Assembly: GCA_902571915.1 (NCBI GenBank)
Contig: CACGDY010000001.1
Location: 248,001 to 312,000, forward strand
Source of the DNA: an uncultured Pelagibacteraceae bacterium
GTDB lineage: Bacteria > Pseudomonadota > Alphaproteobacteria > Pelagibacterales > Pelagibacteraceae
DNA length: 64,000 bases
Direction of reading: 5' to 3'
How positions within the stretch are numbered: position 1 is the stretch's first letter; the number at the start of each line of letters is the position of its first letter. Positions 56,302 through 64,000 of the stretch are shown here, one piece after another. The position numbers and the translations under genes are program-made. Below the pieces are notes generated by a model. It made no database searches, was not told where the DNA came from, and was given only the letters and a program-made list of their open reading frames with translations.

Positions 56302-56376
56302 TGGCGGTCCCTAGGGGAATCGAACCCCTCTTTCGAGGATGAAAACCACGTGTCCTAACCGATAGACGAAGGGACC
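56302..56376 (-). tRNA. tRNA-Glu (anticodon TTC)
   Basis: Minus-strand cloverleaf of 75 bases including encoded GCCA. Acceptor GGTCCCT/AGGGACC; D arm GTCT-ATCGGTTA-GGAC; anticodon arm CGTGG-TTTTCAT-CCTCG with anticodon TTC; T arm AGGGG-TTCGATT-CCCCT. The anticodon stem has a T-T mismatch at the middle pair (29-41), otherwise all stems pair. It borders the accessory glycan region. Confidence 0.95.
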
Positions 56377-56418
56377 AAATTTCTGCTTTTTATTGTAAAA
56401 TACTGTTTTTATCAAGTG

Positions 56419-57372
56419 TTATTCGGTTGCATTAATCTTTTGTCTAATTTGGATTTTTTTTTTTAAACCAGTTGATTTATGCGTAATTAAGGTTTCAGTA
56501 ATGTAATCACCATCAACTGAATTAATACCTGAAACAAGATCACCTGTTGTAATACCTGTTGCACAAAAGATTGAGTCTCCTTTAATTAATTCATTTAAAA
56601 AATATTTTTTATCAAGATCATTAATACCCATTTTTCTTGCTCTATCTTTGTCTTTTTTATTATCAAATAAAAATCTTCCCTGAAAAAAACAACCATATGC
56701 ATCTAAAGCTGAAGCAGCTAAAATACCTTCTGGACCTCCGCCAACACCCAAAAATATATCTACATTATATTTTTTATCTGTGACTAGTAAGGCTCCTGAA
56801 ACATCTCCATCAGAAATAAACTTTATTTTCACATTAAGATTCTTCAATTCTTCAATAATTTTTTTATGTCTTGGTCGATCTAAAATACAAGCAGTCAAAT
56901 TTTCAGGTTGTGTATTTTTAAAATCTGCGAGATTATTTATATTTTTTTCTATACTATAATCTAGATCGATAATTCCATTTTTAGGAACATTAGCTGAAAT
57001 TTTATTCATGTAAGTTTCTGGAGCACCAAATAAATTTGATTTTTCAGCAACTGAAATGACTGATAAAGCGCCAGGTAAATTATTAGCTGCAAAATTGGTT
57101 CCCTCCAGGGGATCAACTGCAATATCTAACTCCAAACCAGAATTTGTGCCAAGAGTTTCACCAATATAAAGCATTGGAGCTTTGTCAAGTTCTCCTTCTC
57201 CAATTACTATTGTACCTTTTATATTTAGCTTATTTAGTTCTGATCTCATCATGTCTACTGCTGCTTTATCAGCAGCAACCTTATCTTTCTTTCCAACAAA
57301 TTTAAAAGAAGATAGTGCAGCTTGAACAGTTACATTCAAAAATAGTTTTTCATATTTTTTATCTAAAGACAT
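56419..57372 (-). CDS. glpX: Class II fructose-1,6-bisphosphatase
   Basis: Gluconeogenic phosphatase of 317 residues. The metal/substrate motif IAVDPLEGTNFAANNLPGALSVI lies near residue 84, VIGEGELDKAPMLYIGE near 56, and GVGGGPEGILAASALDAYG near 206. Normal length. Overlaps the SbmA-like gene by one base. In many alphaproteobacteria glpX follows hom; here they are separated by the accessory region and on opposite strands. Confidence 0.95.
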   Translation of the reverse strand: MSLDKKYEKLFLNVTVQAALSSFKFVGKKDKVAADKAAVDMMRSELNKLNIKGTIVIGEGELDKAPMLYIGETLGTNSGLELDIAVDPLEGTNFAANNLPGALSVISVAEKSNLFGAPETYMNKISANVPKNGIIDLDYSIEKNINNLADFKNTQPENLTACILDRPRHKKIIEELKNLNVKIKFISDGDVSGALLVTDKKYNVDIFLGVGGGPEGILAASALDAYGCFFQGRFLFDNKKDKDRARKMGINDLDKKYFLNELIKGDSIFCATGITTGDLVSGINSVDGDYITETLITHKSTGLKKKIQIRQKINATE

Positions 57373-58364
57373 TACTTGGCAGTTTCTAAAACAGAATTTT
57401 TTTCAAGCCTAGTTTCAAATTCTCTTAATCTTTTCCAAACAGAGATTAACTCCACAATTATAGGCCAACTTCTAACTAAATATTGAAGAGAAGTTTCAAC
57501 TCTTCCGAATGCTCTGATAATTTGTTGAACAAAACCTAAAGTTATTGCACCAGTTACTATTGTTGGTGCTAATGCTAAGTAAGGAACAATAACCATACCT
57601 TGCAAATAGCTCCATTTAACAGCATTAAAATAAAGGTAATGAAAATACATCTTATAATGAATTTTTCTTACTCCCCCATAAAGATCGGTTATTTTTTCAG
57701 GTTTAGCACTTTCCTTAAAATCTTCACCCAAAACTAGTTCTTTTCTGTATGCAGCTTCCTCTTTTTGAATATCATATTCAATTCCTGGAAGTTTAATTCC
57801 AACACTTGCTAACAACACTGTTCCTCCTAGTGCCGAAATAATCGCTACCCATACTAAAGCATGTTCAACTTCTCCAATCCACGGAAGCACGGTAATACTT
57901 TTCGATAAACCCCACAGAATTGGAGTAAATGCAATTAATGTCATTAAACTCCTTAATAATTCTGCACCTAACCCTTCCATAATTCTCGCAAACTTTAATG
58001 TATCTTCTTGTACTCTTTGTGAAGCCCCTTCTATTGATGAAGCATCATTCCATTTATCATGGTAAAAATCTGCCATAGCTGTTCTCCACCTAAAAGTCCA
58101 ATGACTTGTAAAATAATCACTAAAAATAACGACCAAAATATAAACAGCTGCAATTTTTGCAAAAGTGAAAAGGTATGCAATAAAATCCTTTTCAGATACA
58201 GAATTTGGTTCAGTTAATGCTTTTTGTAAAGTATCATAAAATTCACCAAACCATTCGTTTATTCTAACATCTAATTGAACTTGATACCATGTTGCTAAAA
58301 GAATTAATAAAGTGCCACCTATGCTCCATAGATACCATTTTCTTTGAGTAAAAAATTTAAACAT
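57372..58364 (-). CDS. SbmA/BacA-like inner-membrane transporter
   Basis: A 330-residue membrane protein similar to the transmembrane part of SbmA/BacA peptide transporters. It has several helices, YFTSHWTFRWRTAMADFYHDKWN near residue 85, RVQEDTLKFARIMEGLGAEL near 117, and LYGGVRKIHYKMYFHYLYFNAVKW near 225, all characteristic. No ATP-binding domain follows; SbmA-type proteins use the proton gradient. Shorter than E. coli SbmA (about 400). Substrate unknown, perhaps peptides. Confidence 0.85.
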   Translation of the reverse strand: MFKFFTQRKWYLWSIGGTLLILLATWYQVQLDVRINEWFGEFYDTLQKALTEPNSVSEKDFIAYLFTFAKIAAVYILVVIFSDYFTSHWTFRWRTAMADFYHDKWNDASSIEGASQRVQEDTLKFARIMEGLGAELLRSLMTLIAFTPILWGLSKSITVLPWIGEVEHALVWVAIISALGGTVLLASVGIKLPGIEYDIQKEEAAYRKELVLGEDFKESAKPEKITDLYGGVRKIHYKMYFHYLYFNAVKWSYLQGMVIVPYLALAPTIVTGAITLGFVQQIIRAFGRVETSLQYLVRSWPIIVELISVWKRLREFETRLEKNSVLETAK

Positions 58365-58371
58365 ATATCAA

Positions 58372-58653
58372 TTACTTTAAAAAATTATCAGCGTAAGATT
58401 TTTTTACTATTCTTCTTTTTTTTGGCTCGATAATTTCAAAATCGATTTTTTTCTTTTTCGCATAATTTATAGCTAATTCTTTAGTTGAAAATTTTAATTT
58501 AAGCTCACTATAAGTATCATTTGAACTTTCCCAGCCCATTAAAGGATTTTTAGTTGGATCATTAATCTCATATTCTAAAATCCATTTATTAGATTTGCCT
58601 AAACCTGACTGCATAGAGCTTTTATTGGGTATATAAATTTTAGCTTTTTTCAT
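58372..58653 (-). CDS. NADH dehydrogenase accessory subunit, NDUFS4-like (ETC complex I)
   Basis: A 93-residue protein of the eukaryotic-type complex I 18-kDa subunit family found in alphaproteobacteria. KAKIYIPNKSSMQSG at the start, KNPLMGWESSNDTYSELKLKFSTKELAINYAKKKKIDFEI in the middle and a C-terminal KSYADNFLK are diagnostic. Stabilises the matrix/cytoplasmic arm of complex I. Lies between tRNA-Pro and the SbmA-like gene, all on the minus strand. Confidence 0.92.
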   Translation of the reverse strand: MKKAKIYIPNKSSMQSGLGKSNKWILEYEINDPTKNPLMGWESSNDTYSELKLKFSTKELAINYAKKKKIDFEIIEPKKRRIVKKSYADNFLK

Positions 58654-58658
58654 AATGG

Positions 58659-58735
<77 letters not shown>

Positions 58736-58827
58736 AGTGACTTACTAATACAGCACTTAATGAATATTTCAAAGTATAAAGATACTATAATAAAGCTTAT
58801 TTCTTCAGAATCTGTTATATAAAATAT

Positions 58828-59289
58828 ATGATTATTGAATGTGTAAATTGTCCCAAAAAATTCAATATAGACTCCAATTTAATACCAACACAAGGCCGGA
58901 CATTGCGATGTGGAGTTTGTAATCATGTCTGGTTTTATAAAAAAAATCTGGAAATTAAAGTAGACTCTGCCCACTCAAAAAATGATACCTCTTTAGAAGT
59001 ATTTAAAAGAACAGAAAATTTTAAAAAACAAAATCTAAAATCTCAAAAAAAACAAAAAAATAGAGAATTTGAAGTAGTAGAATATAAAGCTAAAAAGAAA
59101 CTTAATTTCACAAAAATTTTAAATTATATTTTAGTTTTTATAATTTCGTTTATTGCTGTTATTGTCATTATTGATACTTTTAAATCATTTTTCTTTAATT
59201 ATTTTCCGAAACTAGAATTAATTTTATTTCATTTATTTGAAACTCTAAAAGATATAAATTTATTTATAAAAGATTTATTTAAACAATGA
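58828..59289 (+). CDS. Zinc-ribbon (MJ0042-type) membrane protein
   Basis: A 153-residue protein with an N-terminal MJ0042-type zinc ribbon: IIECVNCPKKFNIDSNLIP and LRCGVCNHVWFY, four cysteines as two CxxC knuckles. A basic low-complexity linker follows, then one membrane helix (ILNYILVFIISFIAVIVIIDTF near residue 110). Such proteins are common and uncharacterised in alphaproteobacteria. Overlaps nhaA by four bases. Confidence 0.85.
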   Translation: MIIECVNCPKKFNIDSNLIPTQGRTLRCGVCNHVWFYKKNLEIKVDSAHSKNDTSLEVFKRTENFKKQNLKSQKKQKNREFEVVEYKAKKKLNFTKILNYILVFIISFIAVIVIIDTFKSFFFNYFPKLELILFHLFETLKDINLFIKDLFKQ

Positions 59290-60458
59290 TTAATTATATA
59301 TCTAAGCCTTTTAAGTGGTTTTTTAAACTTGAGTCATCAAGTGGTCTGGTATTACTCTTTGCTGCAATTTTAGCTTTATTTATAAGTAATTCCAATTATG
59401 CTGATATGTATTTTTCAACATTAAATAAATATCTTTTTATTGGAATAAATAATTTTGGATTAAAACTATCTGTTATTCATTGGATAAATGATGCTCTAAT
59501 GGCAATTTTCTTTTTTTTTGTAACATTAGAAATTAAAAGAGAATTTTTACAAGGCGAATTATCTAATATTAAACAAGCATTACTACCAATAATTGGTGCT
59601 ATAGGTGGAATGCTAGTCCCTGCTTTGGTTTATGTCTATATAAATTTTGGTGATGTTGAAACATTAAACGGCTGGGCAATACCATCTGCTACTGATATAG
59701 CTTTTTCACTTGGAGTTCTTTCGCTATTAGGAAAAAGAGTACCATTATCTTTAAAAGTTTTTTTGACAGCTTTAGCTATTATTGACGATTTGGGAGCTAT
59801 TCTTATAATTGCTATATTTTATTCCGGTGATTTAAGTATTAAATATTTATTACTAATGTTTGGAGCATTTATTTTATTAATAATAATAAATAGATTTGAT
59901 ATTAAAAAATTTTTACCATATTTATTAGTTGGTTTATTTTTATGGGACTTCACGCATAATTCAGGAATTCACGCAACGATAGCTGGTGTTTTACTAGCTT
60001 TAACAATTCCACATAGAAAAAAAGAAAAAGACTATTCTTTATTGATTAATATAGAACATAAAATAAGTCCCTATGTTGCATTTGGGATTATGCCTCTATT
60101 TGCTTTTGCAAATGCTGGTGTTTCACTCGAAGGTTTATCATTTAATACTCTATTAGATAAAGTTCCTCTTGGTATAGTTTTAGGTTTATTTTTAGGAAAA
60201 CAATTAGGTGTTTTCATATTTTCATACATATCAATAAAATTAAAGATTGCTCAAATGCCAAATAATTCGAATTGGTATAATTTTTATGGCGTTGGAGTTT
60301 TAACAGGAATAGGTTTTACTATGAGTTTATTTGTTGGAAATTTAGCTTTTGTTGACAATATACAATATATGGACGGTGTAAAAATAGGAGTTTTAACTGG
60401 GTCATTATTATCCACTTTATTTGGATACTTCTTGATATTACTTACTCCAAACAAATAA
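59286..60458 (+). CDS. nhaA: Na+/H+ antiporter NhaA
   Basis: Exports Na+ in exchange for protons. The 390 residues have about 12 helices. FFFVTLEIKREFLQGELSN lies near residue 77, GWAIPSATDIAFSLGVLSLLG near 128 (substrate Asp) and FLTALAIIDDLGAILIIAIFYSG near 158 with the DD pair that binds Na+. LTGIGFTMSLFVGNLAF is near the C-terminus. Length is typical. Expected in a marine bacterium. Confidence 0.97.
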   Translation: MINYISKPFKWFFKLESSSGLVLLFAAILALFISNSNYADMYFSTLNKYLFIGINNFGLKLSVIHWINDALMAIFFFFVTLEIKREFLQGELSNIKQALLPIIGAIGGMLVPALVYVYINFGDVETLNGWAIPSATDIAFSLGVLSLLGKRVPLSLKVFLTALAIIDDLGAILIIAIFYSGDLSIKYLLLMFGAFILLIIINRFDIKKFLPYLLVGLFLWDFTHNSGIHATIAGVLLALTIPHRKKEKDYSLLINIEHKISPYVAFGIMPLFAFANAGVSLEGLSFNTLLDKVPLGIVLGLFLGKQLGVFIFSYISIKLKIAQMPNNSNWYNFYGVGVLTGIGFTMSLFVGNLAFVDNIQYMDGVKIGVLTGSLLSTLFGYFLILLTPNK

Positions 60459-60465
60459 ACCAATA

Positions 60466-61005
60466 ATGAAAAAGTTAATCACTATTTTAATTTTTATGTT
60501 TTTTTTTAACAACTCTGTAAAAGCTAACTACGATAAAGTCTTTTATGACTTTAAGATTAAAAGTATCTCAGGTGAGAGTATAAATCTTTCAAAATACAAA
60601 AATAAAGTAATATTAGTTGTTAATACTGCAAGTTATTGTGGTTTCACAAAACAATACAGTGATTTACAAGACTTATGGCAAAAGTATAAATCTAAAGGTC
60701 TGGTAGTATTAGGGATACCATCAAATTCATTTAATCAAGAAAAAAATCTTGACTCAGAAGTTAAAAAATTTTGTGAAGTAAACTTTGATATAGATTTTCC
60801 GTTAACAACTATTACTGATGTGAAAGGTAAAAATGCTCATGAAATATATAAATGGGCAGAAAAAAACTATGGTAAATCTGCTATACCAAAATGGAATTTT
60901 TATAAAATTTTGATCAATAAAGAAGGTAAAATAGAAGATACTTATTCCTCATTTACAAATCCAAATTCAGATAAAATATTAAAAAAAATAGAAAAAATAC
61001 TATAA
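60466..61005 (+). CDS. Glutathione peroxidase, probably periplasmic
   Basis: A 179-residue thiol peroxidase. A signal-like N-terminus (KKLITILIFMFFFNNSVKANY) precedes the catalytic domain with the peroxidatic Cys in VVNTASYCGFTKQYSDL near residue 58, VLGIPSNSFNQEKNLDSEVKKFC near 82 and the WNF motif in IPKWNFYKILI near 144. The active-site residue is Cys, not selenocysteine. Overlaps the convergent hydrolase by six bases. Confidence 0.93.
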   Translation: MKKLITILIFMFFFNNSVKANYDKVFYDFKIKSISGESINLSKYKNKVILVVNTASYCGFTKQYSDLQDLWQKYKSKGLVVLGIPSNSFNQEKNLDSEVKKFCEVNFDIDFPLTTITDVKGKNAHEIYKWAEKNYGKSAIPKWNFYKILINKEGKIEDTYSSFTNPNSDKILKKIEKIL

Positions 61006-61770
61006 GTTTATTGTCAAACCATCATACGCAGGAATAATATTTTTCGGTAATTGAGCTTTGAGTTCATTATAATCTAAATTATTATGCATATTAGTAAGTA
61101 TCGCCTTTTTTGGAGAAAATTCTTTAATTAGTTTCAATGACTCCTTGAAACCTAAATGAGATGGATGAGTTTCATACCATAAACAATCTATTATGAGATA
61201 TTTAAGATTTCTAAAAAATTTAAAATCTTTTTTATCAATCATGCTCACATCACTAATATAAGCTAAAGATTTGTTAAATATATAGCAAATACTATTAACG
61301 CTACCATGCCTTACTTTTATAGATCTAATATTAACTTTTTGTTTTTTTTTTTTAAAATTAAGTACTTTTTTAACTGAATTGAGTGATAAAATAGCAGGAT
61401 ACTCTTTTGAAATATTTTTAAAACAATAACTAAAAGTTTTTTTTAAATATTTAGAAGTATCTTTATCAGCATATACTTGTATTTTTTTTTGGCTTTTTAT
61501 ATAAAAAATTCTCAAATCGTTAATCCCATGTGTTTGATCAGCATGCATATGTGAATATAAAACCTTGTCAATTTTTTTAATATCATTTTTAATTAATTGT
61601 GTTCTTAATTCTGGAGAGGTATCGATCAAGATATTCATATCATTTAATTTAAGTAATGCAGAACATCTTGATCTATAATTTTTCTTATTATTAGGGTTAC
61701 ATTTTCCAAAAAATCCATCAGCTCTAGGAACTCCCATAGAACTTCCACAACCTAGTATGATAAACTTCAT
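61000..61770 (-). CDS. MBL-fold metallo-hydrolase (PhnP/beta-lactamase-like)
   Basis: A 256-residue metallo-beta-lactamase-fold protein. ILGCGSSMGVPRADGFFGKCNPNN at the start and the metal motif YSHMHADQTHGINDLR near residue 73 are typical of the PhnP-like subfamily. The usual HxHxDH reads HMHADQ, so the last ligand is Gln unless the following His serves. Later ligands are in VRHGSVNSICY and TNMHNNLDY. Overlaps tatD by four bases, the usual metG-tatD-MBL order of alphaproteobacteria. Confidence 0.9.
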   Translation of the reverse strand: MKFIILGCGSSMGVPRADGFFGKCNPNNKKNYRSRCSALLKLNDMNILIDTSPELRTQLIKNDIKKIDKVLYSHMHADQTHGINDLRIFYIKSQKKIQVYADKDTSKYLKKTFSYCFKNISKEYPAILSLNSVKKVLNFKKKKQKVNIRSIKVRHGSVNSICYIFNKSLAYISDVSMIDKKDFKFFRNLKYLIIDCLWYETHPSHLGFKESLKLIKEFSPKKAILTNMHNNLDYNELKAQLPKNIIPAYDGLTINL

Positions 61771-62534
61771 AATCTAAAATTAAAAAGATTATTGAAGTTT
61801 TTAGATGTGTGATCCATTATCTCAGAGACTTGAACATTTCTTATCAACGCTAATTTTTCAGCTGTATATTTTATAAAAGAGGGTTCATTTTTTTTTCCTC
61901 TATTTGGTTCAGGAGATAAAAAAGGACTGTCAGTTTCAATTAAAATTCTCTCTTTATCTATAATCTTAAAAGTTTCTTGAAGATCTGTGCTTTTCTTAAA
62001 GGTGATGATGCCACTTGCAGAGAAATAGGCATCAAATTCCATTAATTTCTTTGCAAATTCTTTTGATCCTGTGAAACAATGCATCAATACTTTAACATTT
62101 GAGTTTTTATAATCTTTTAAAATATTATAAGTCTCAATTTCTGCACTTCTAGAATGAATAATCAAAGGATAATTTAATTTAATAGAGGCCTCTATATGTT
62201 TATTAAAACTATCAATTTGATTTTTTTTTATACTATTCTCATAGTAAAAATCTAAACCTGTCTCTCCTATCCCAATAATCTTTTTATGTTTTTTGACATT
62301 TTCAAAAATATATTCTTTGGTAATTATATCGTTATTTGTTTCATGAGGATGAATACCAATAGTTCCATAAATCATCGGATCTATTTCAACTATCTTTTTT
62401 ATTTTTTCAAAACTTTTAAAGCTAGTTGAAATAGTTAAAATTTTCTTTAATCCTGATTTTTTTGATCTCTTAATAACTTTATCAATATTAGAAAAAAGCG
62501 GTTCATGATCTAAATGGCAATGCGAATCAATCAT
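61767..62534 (-). CDS. TatD family metal-dependent hydrolase
   Basis: TIM-barrel DNase-like hydrolase of 255 residues. Metal ligands appear in MIDSHCHLDHE at the start, IGIGETGLDFYYE near residue 90, LIIHSRSAEIE near 124, MHCFTGSKEFAKKLME near 151 and RILIETDSPFLSPEP near 195. Normal length. The ATG overlaps the metG stop by eight bases. Confidence 0.95.
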   Translation of the reverse strand: MIDSHCHLDHEPLFSNIDKVIKRSKKSGLKKILTISTSFKSFEKIKKIVEIDPMIYGTIGIHPHETNNDIITKEYIFENVKKHKKIIGIGETGLDFYYENSIKKNQIDSFNKHIEASIKLNYPLIIHSRSAEIETYNILKDYKNSNVKVLMHCFTGSKEFAKKLMEFDAYFSASGIITFKKSTDLQETFKIIDKERILIETDSPFLSPEPNRGKKNEPSFIKYTAEKLALIRNVQVSEIMDHTSKNFNNLFNFRL

Positions 62535-64000
62535 TTTCTATTTTTTTAAATAATATATCTAACTTATTTATCTTATCTTTTTCTTTAAAAAAATCATTAT
62601 TTTTTAATGAAGATATATTAATTTGTTTTTCATCAATATTAAATGCACGAAAAACTTTCAGTATTGTTTGTGGCATGACTGGATAAAGTAAGATTGAAAT
62701 TTTTCTGATCAACTCTAATGCTGTATAAACTATCGTTGAAAGTCTTAGTTTGTCATTTTTTCTTTTCCAGGGTTCTTGATCATTAAAATATTTATTAGAA
62801 GCAAAGAGTCTATCAATTATAAAATTCATATATTGATTTATATCTTGATTATCAATCATAGTTCTAATTTTATCTACATTAGATAATGAATTTAAAATTT
62901 TTAAATCATCGTCATTAAAACTGTGATCGGGAATTAAAGAAGAGCAATTTTTTTCTGCAAAAGAAATAACTCTTTGACATAGATTTCCAAAATTATTTGC
63001 TAAATCACTATTAATACAACTTTCTAATTTTGTTTCAGAAATACTACCATCATTTCCAAATGATACTTCTTTCAATAAATAATATCTTAATGGATCAAGT
63101 CCATAAACTTTAATAATTTCTATAGGATCTAAGATATTGCCCTTAGATTTGGACATTTTTTCATCACCTGATAAAATCCATCCATGTCCATAAACTTTTT
63201 TAGGAGGTGTAATATTTGCTGCTAATAAAAATGCTGGCCAATAAACCGCATGAAACCTTAATATATCTTTTCCTATAATGTGCAAATCTGCAGGCCAAAA
63301 ACTTTTATAAAGTTTATTGTTTTCATCTGGATAATTTAAAGAACTTAAATAATTAGTTAGAGCATCCAACCAAACATACACAACATGATTATCATCATTT
63401 GGTACTTTTATTCCCCATGAAAAAGACTTTCTACTAACTGATAAATCTTTTAAACCTCTTTTTACAAAACTGATTACCTCGTTTCTTCTACTTTTTGGTC
63501 TGATAAAATCTTTATTATTTTCATAAAATTCTAACAATGATTTTTCCCATTTTGATAATTTAAAGAAAAAAGACTCCTCTTCAACCCACTCTACTGAGGA
63601 TCCAGAAGATTTAGAAACTTTTAAACCTTCTTTTTCCTCAATTTCATCATCATTATAAAATGCTTCATCTGATACTGAATACCAACCAGAATATTTTGAT
63701 AAATATATTTGTTTATTTTTTTTTAAAATATTCCAGAGATTTTGGACTGAAGTTATATGTCTTTCTTCAGTTGTTCTTATAAAATCTGTGTTTGAAAGAT
63801 TCAGAATTTTTGTTAAATCTTTGAAAGTTTTAGATATTTCATCACAAAAAACTTTTGGATCTTTATTATTTTTTTCAGCTGATCTTTGTATCTTCAAGCC
63901 ATGTTCATCAGTGCCTGTTAAAAAATAAACTTTAAAACCATCTATACTTTTAAAACGCGCAAAAAAATCTGCTACTATACTAGAATATGCATGACCCATA
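62527..64000 (-). CDS. metG: Methionyl-tRNA synthetase, N-terminus outside the window
   Basis: Charges tRNA-Met. The visible part begins at MGHAYSSIVADFFARF, which in full MetRS is the HxGHAY-type nucleotide motif preceded by about 15 residues that lie beyond the right edge; the ORF-track Met is therefore not the true start. Further marks are YFLTGTDEHGLKIQRSA, HIIGKDILRFHAVYWPAFL, and the KMSKS loop in GDEKMSKSKGNILDP near residue 278. The two-cysteine zinc knuckle region is absent, as in the short (MetG2-like) type. The stop overlaps tatD. Confidence 0.95.
   Translation of the reverse strand, partial: MGHAYSSIVADFFARFKSIDGFKVYFLTGTDEHGLKIQRSAEKNNKDPKVFCDEISKTFKDLTKILNLSNTDFIRTTEERHITSVQNLWNILKKNKQIYLSKYSGWYSVSDEAFYNDDEIEEKEGLKVSKSSGSSVEWVEEESFFFKLSKWEKSLLEFYENNKDFIRPKSRRNEVISFVKRGLKDLSVSRKSFSWGIKVPNDDNHVVYVWLDALTNYLSSLNYPDENNKLYKSFWPADLHIIGKDILRFHAVYWPAFLLAANITPPKKVYGHGWILSGDEKMSKSKGNILDPIEIIKVYGLDPLRYYLLKEVSFGNDGSISETKLESCINSDLANNFGNLCQRVISFAEKNCSSLIPDHSFNDDDLKILNSLSNVDKIRTMIDNQDINQYMNFIIDRLFASNKYFNDQEPWKRKNDKLRLSTIVYTALELIRKISILLYPVMPQTILKVFRAFNIDEKQINISSLKNNDFFKEKDKINKLDILFKKIEND

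Noticed and set aside
56302-56376. tRNA-Glu as attachment site of an integrated island ending at the recombinase
   Set aside because: No duplicated 3' end of the tRNA was noticed near 47.5-49.3 kb, and the recombinase is not adjacent to the tRNA.

Overview
The window comes from a very AT-rich, extremely compact genome. Genes are usually separated by 0-40 bases, and many stop/start codons overlap (ATGA or GTGA). Protein families, gene order and a metY leader that looks like a SAM-II plus SAM-V riboswitch pair point to an alphaproteobacterium of the SAR11 clade (Pelagibacterales). This is inferred from gene content and style; no rRNA is present to confirm it.

Layout. 1-3.7 kb (minus): ruvX, pyrB, a dihydroorotase-like gene without its metal ligands, plsY and the start of topA. 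3.7-10.4 kb (plus): gatCAB, with gatB frameshifted in a T8 run, then an O-methyltransferase, trhO, a MATE exporter and a secreted nuclease. 10.4-17.0 kb (minus): a soxBDAG sarcosine oxidase operon running into an amino-acid ABC binding protein and permease. A tRNA-Ser and a soluble lytic transglycosylase follow. 19.4-26.8 kb (plus): dapA-smpB-folK-rsh-pyrE-pdxJ-acpS-lepB-rnc-recO, the usual alphaproteobacterial cluster but without rpoZ and era. 26.8-37.3 kb: hemB, a 2OG-Fe(II) hydroxylase, rpiB-glyA-nrdR-ribD-ribE-ribBX-ribH-nusB-thiL and a proton-pumping pyrophosphatase. 37.3-47.5 kb: bamE, a bc1 assembly chaperone, rpmF-plsX-ihfA-merR-rpmG, chorismate mutase, ctaA, riboswitch-controlled metY, rplM-rpsI, argC, a tiny lipoprotein, hom and an AEC transporter.

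47.5-56.3 kb is the accessory part. It holds glycosyltransferases, an FkbM methyltransferase, an EamA exporter and a GIY-YIG protein. It also holds a tyrosine recombinase with a perfect 14-bp inverted repeat just before its start, a small two-helix membrane ORF, an unrecognised structured RNA of about 180 nt, a 91-residue O6-alkylguanine transferase, and about 450 bases without a convincing gene. This is the region most likely to hold something undescribed. 56.3-64 kb returns to core genes: tRNA-Glu, glpX, an SbmA-like transporter, an NDUFS4-like complex I subunit, tRNA-Pro, a zinc-ribbon protein, nhaA, a glutathione peroxidase, an MBL hydrolase, tatD and part of metG.

The core genes serve nucleotide, riboflavin, one-carbon/glycine (sarcosine oxidase, glyA), methionine/threonine, lipid and translation functions. 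A recurring theme is streamlining: loss of domains (Rsh, the GTP cyclohydrolase II half of RibBX), of metal ligands (PyrC-like) and of cluster members (rpoZ, era, dprA). All identifications were made by reading translations and motifs by eye; no database search was run.
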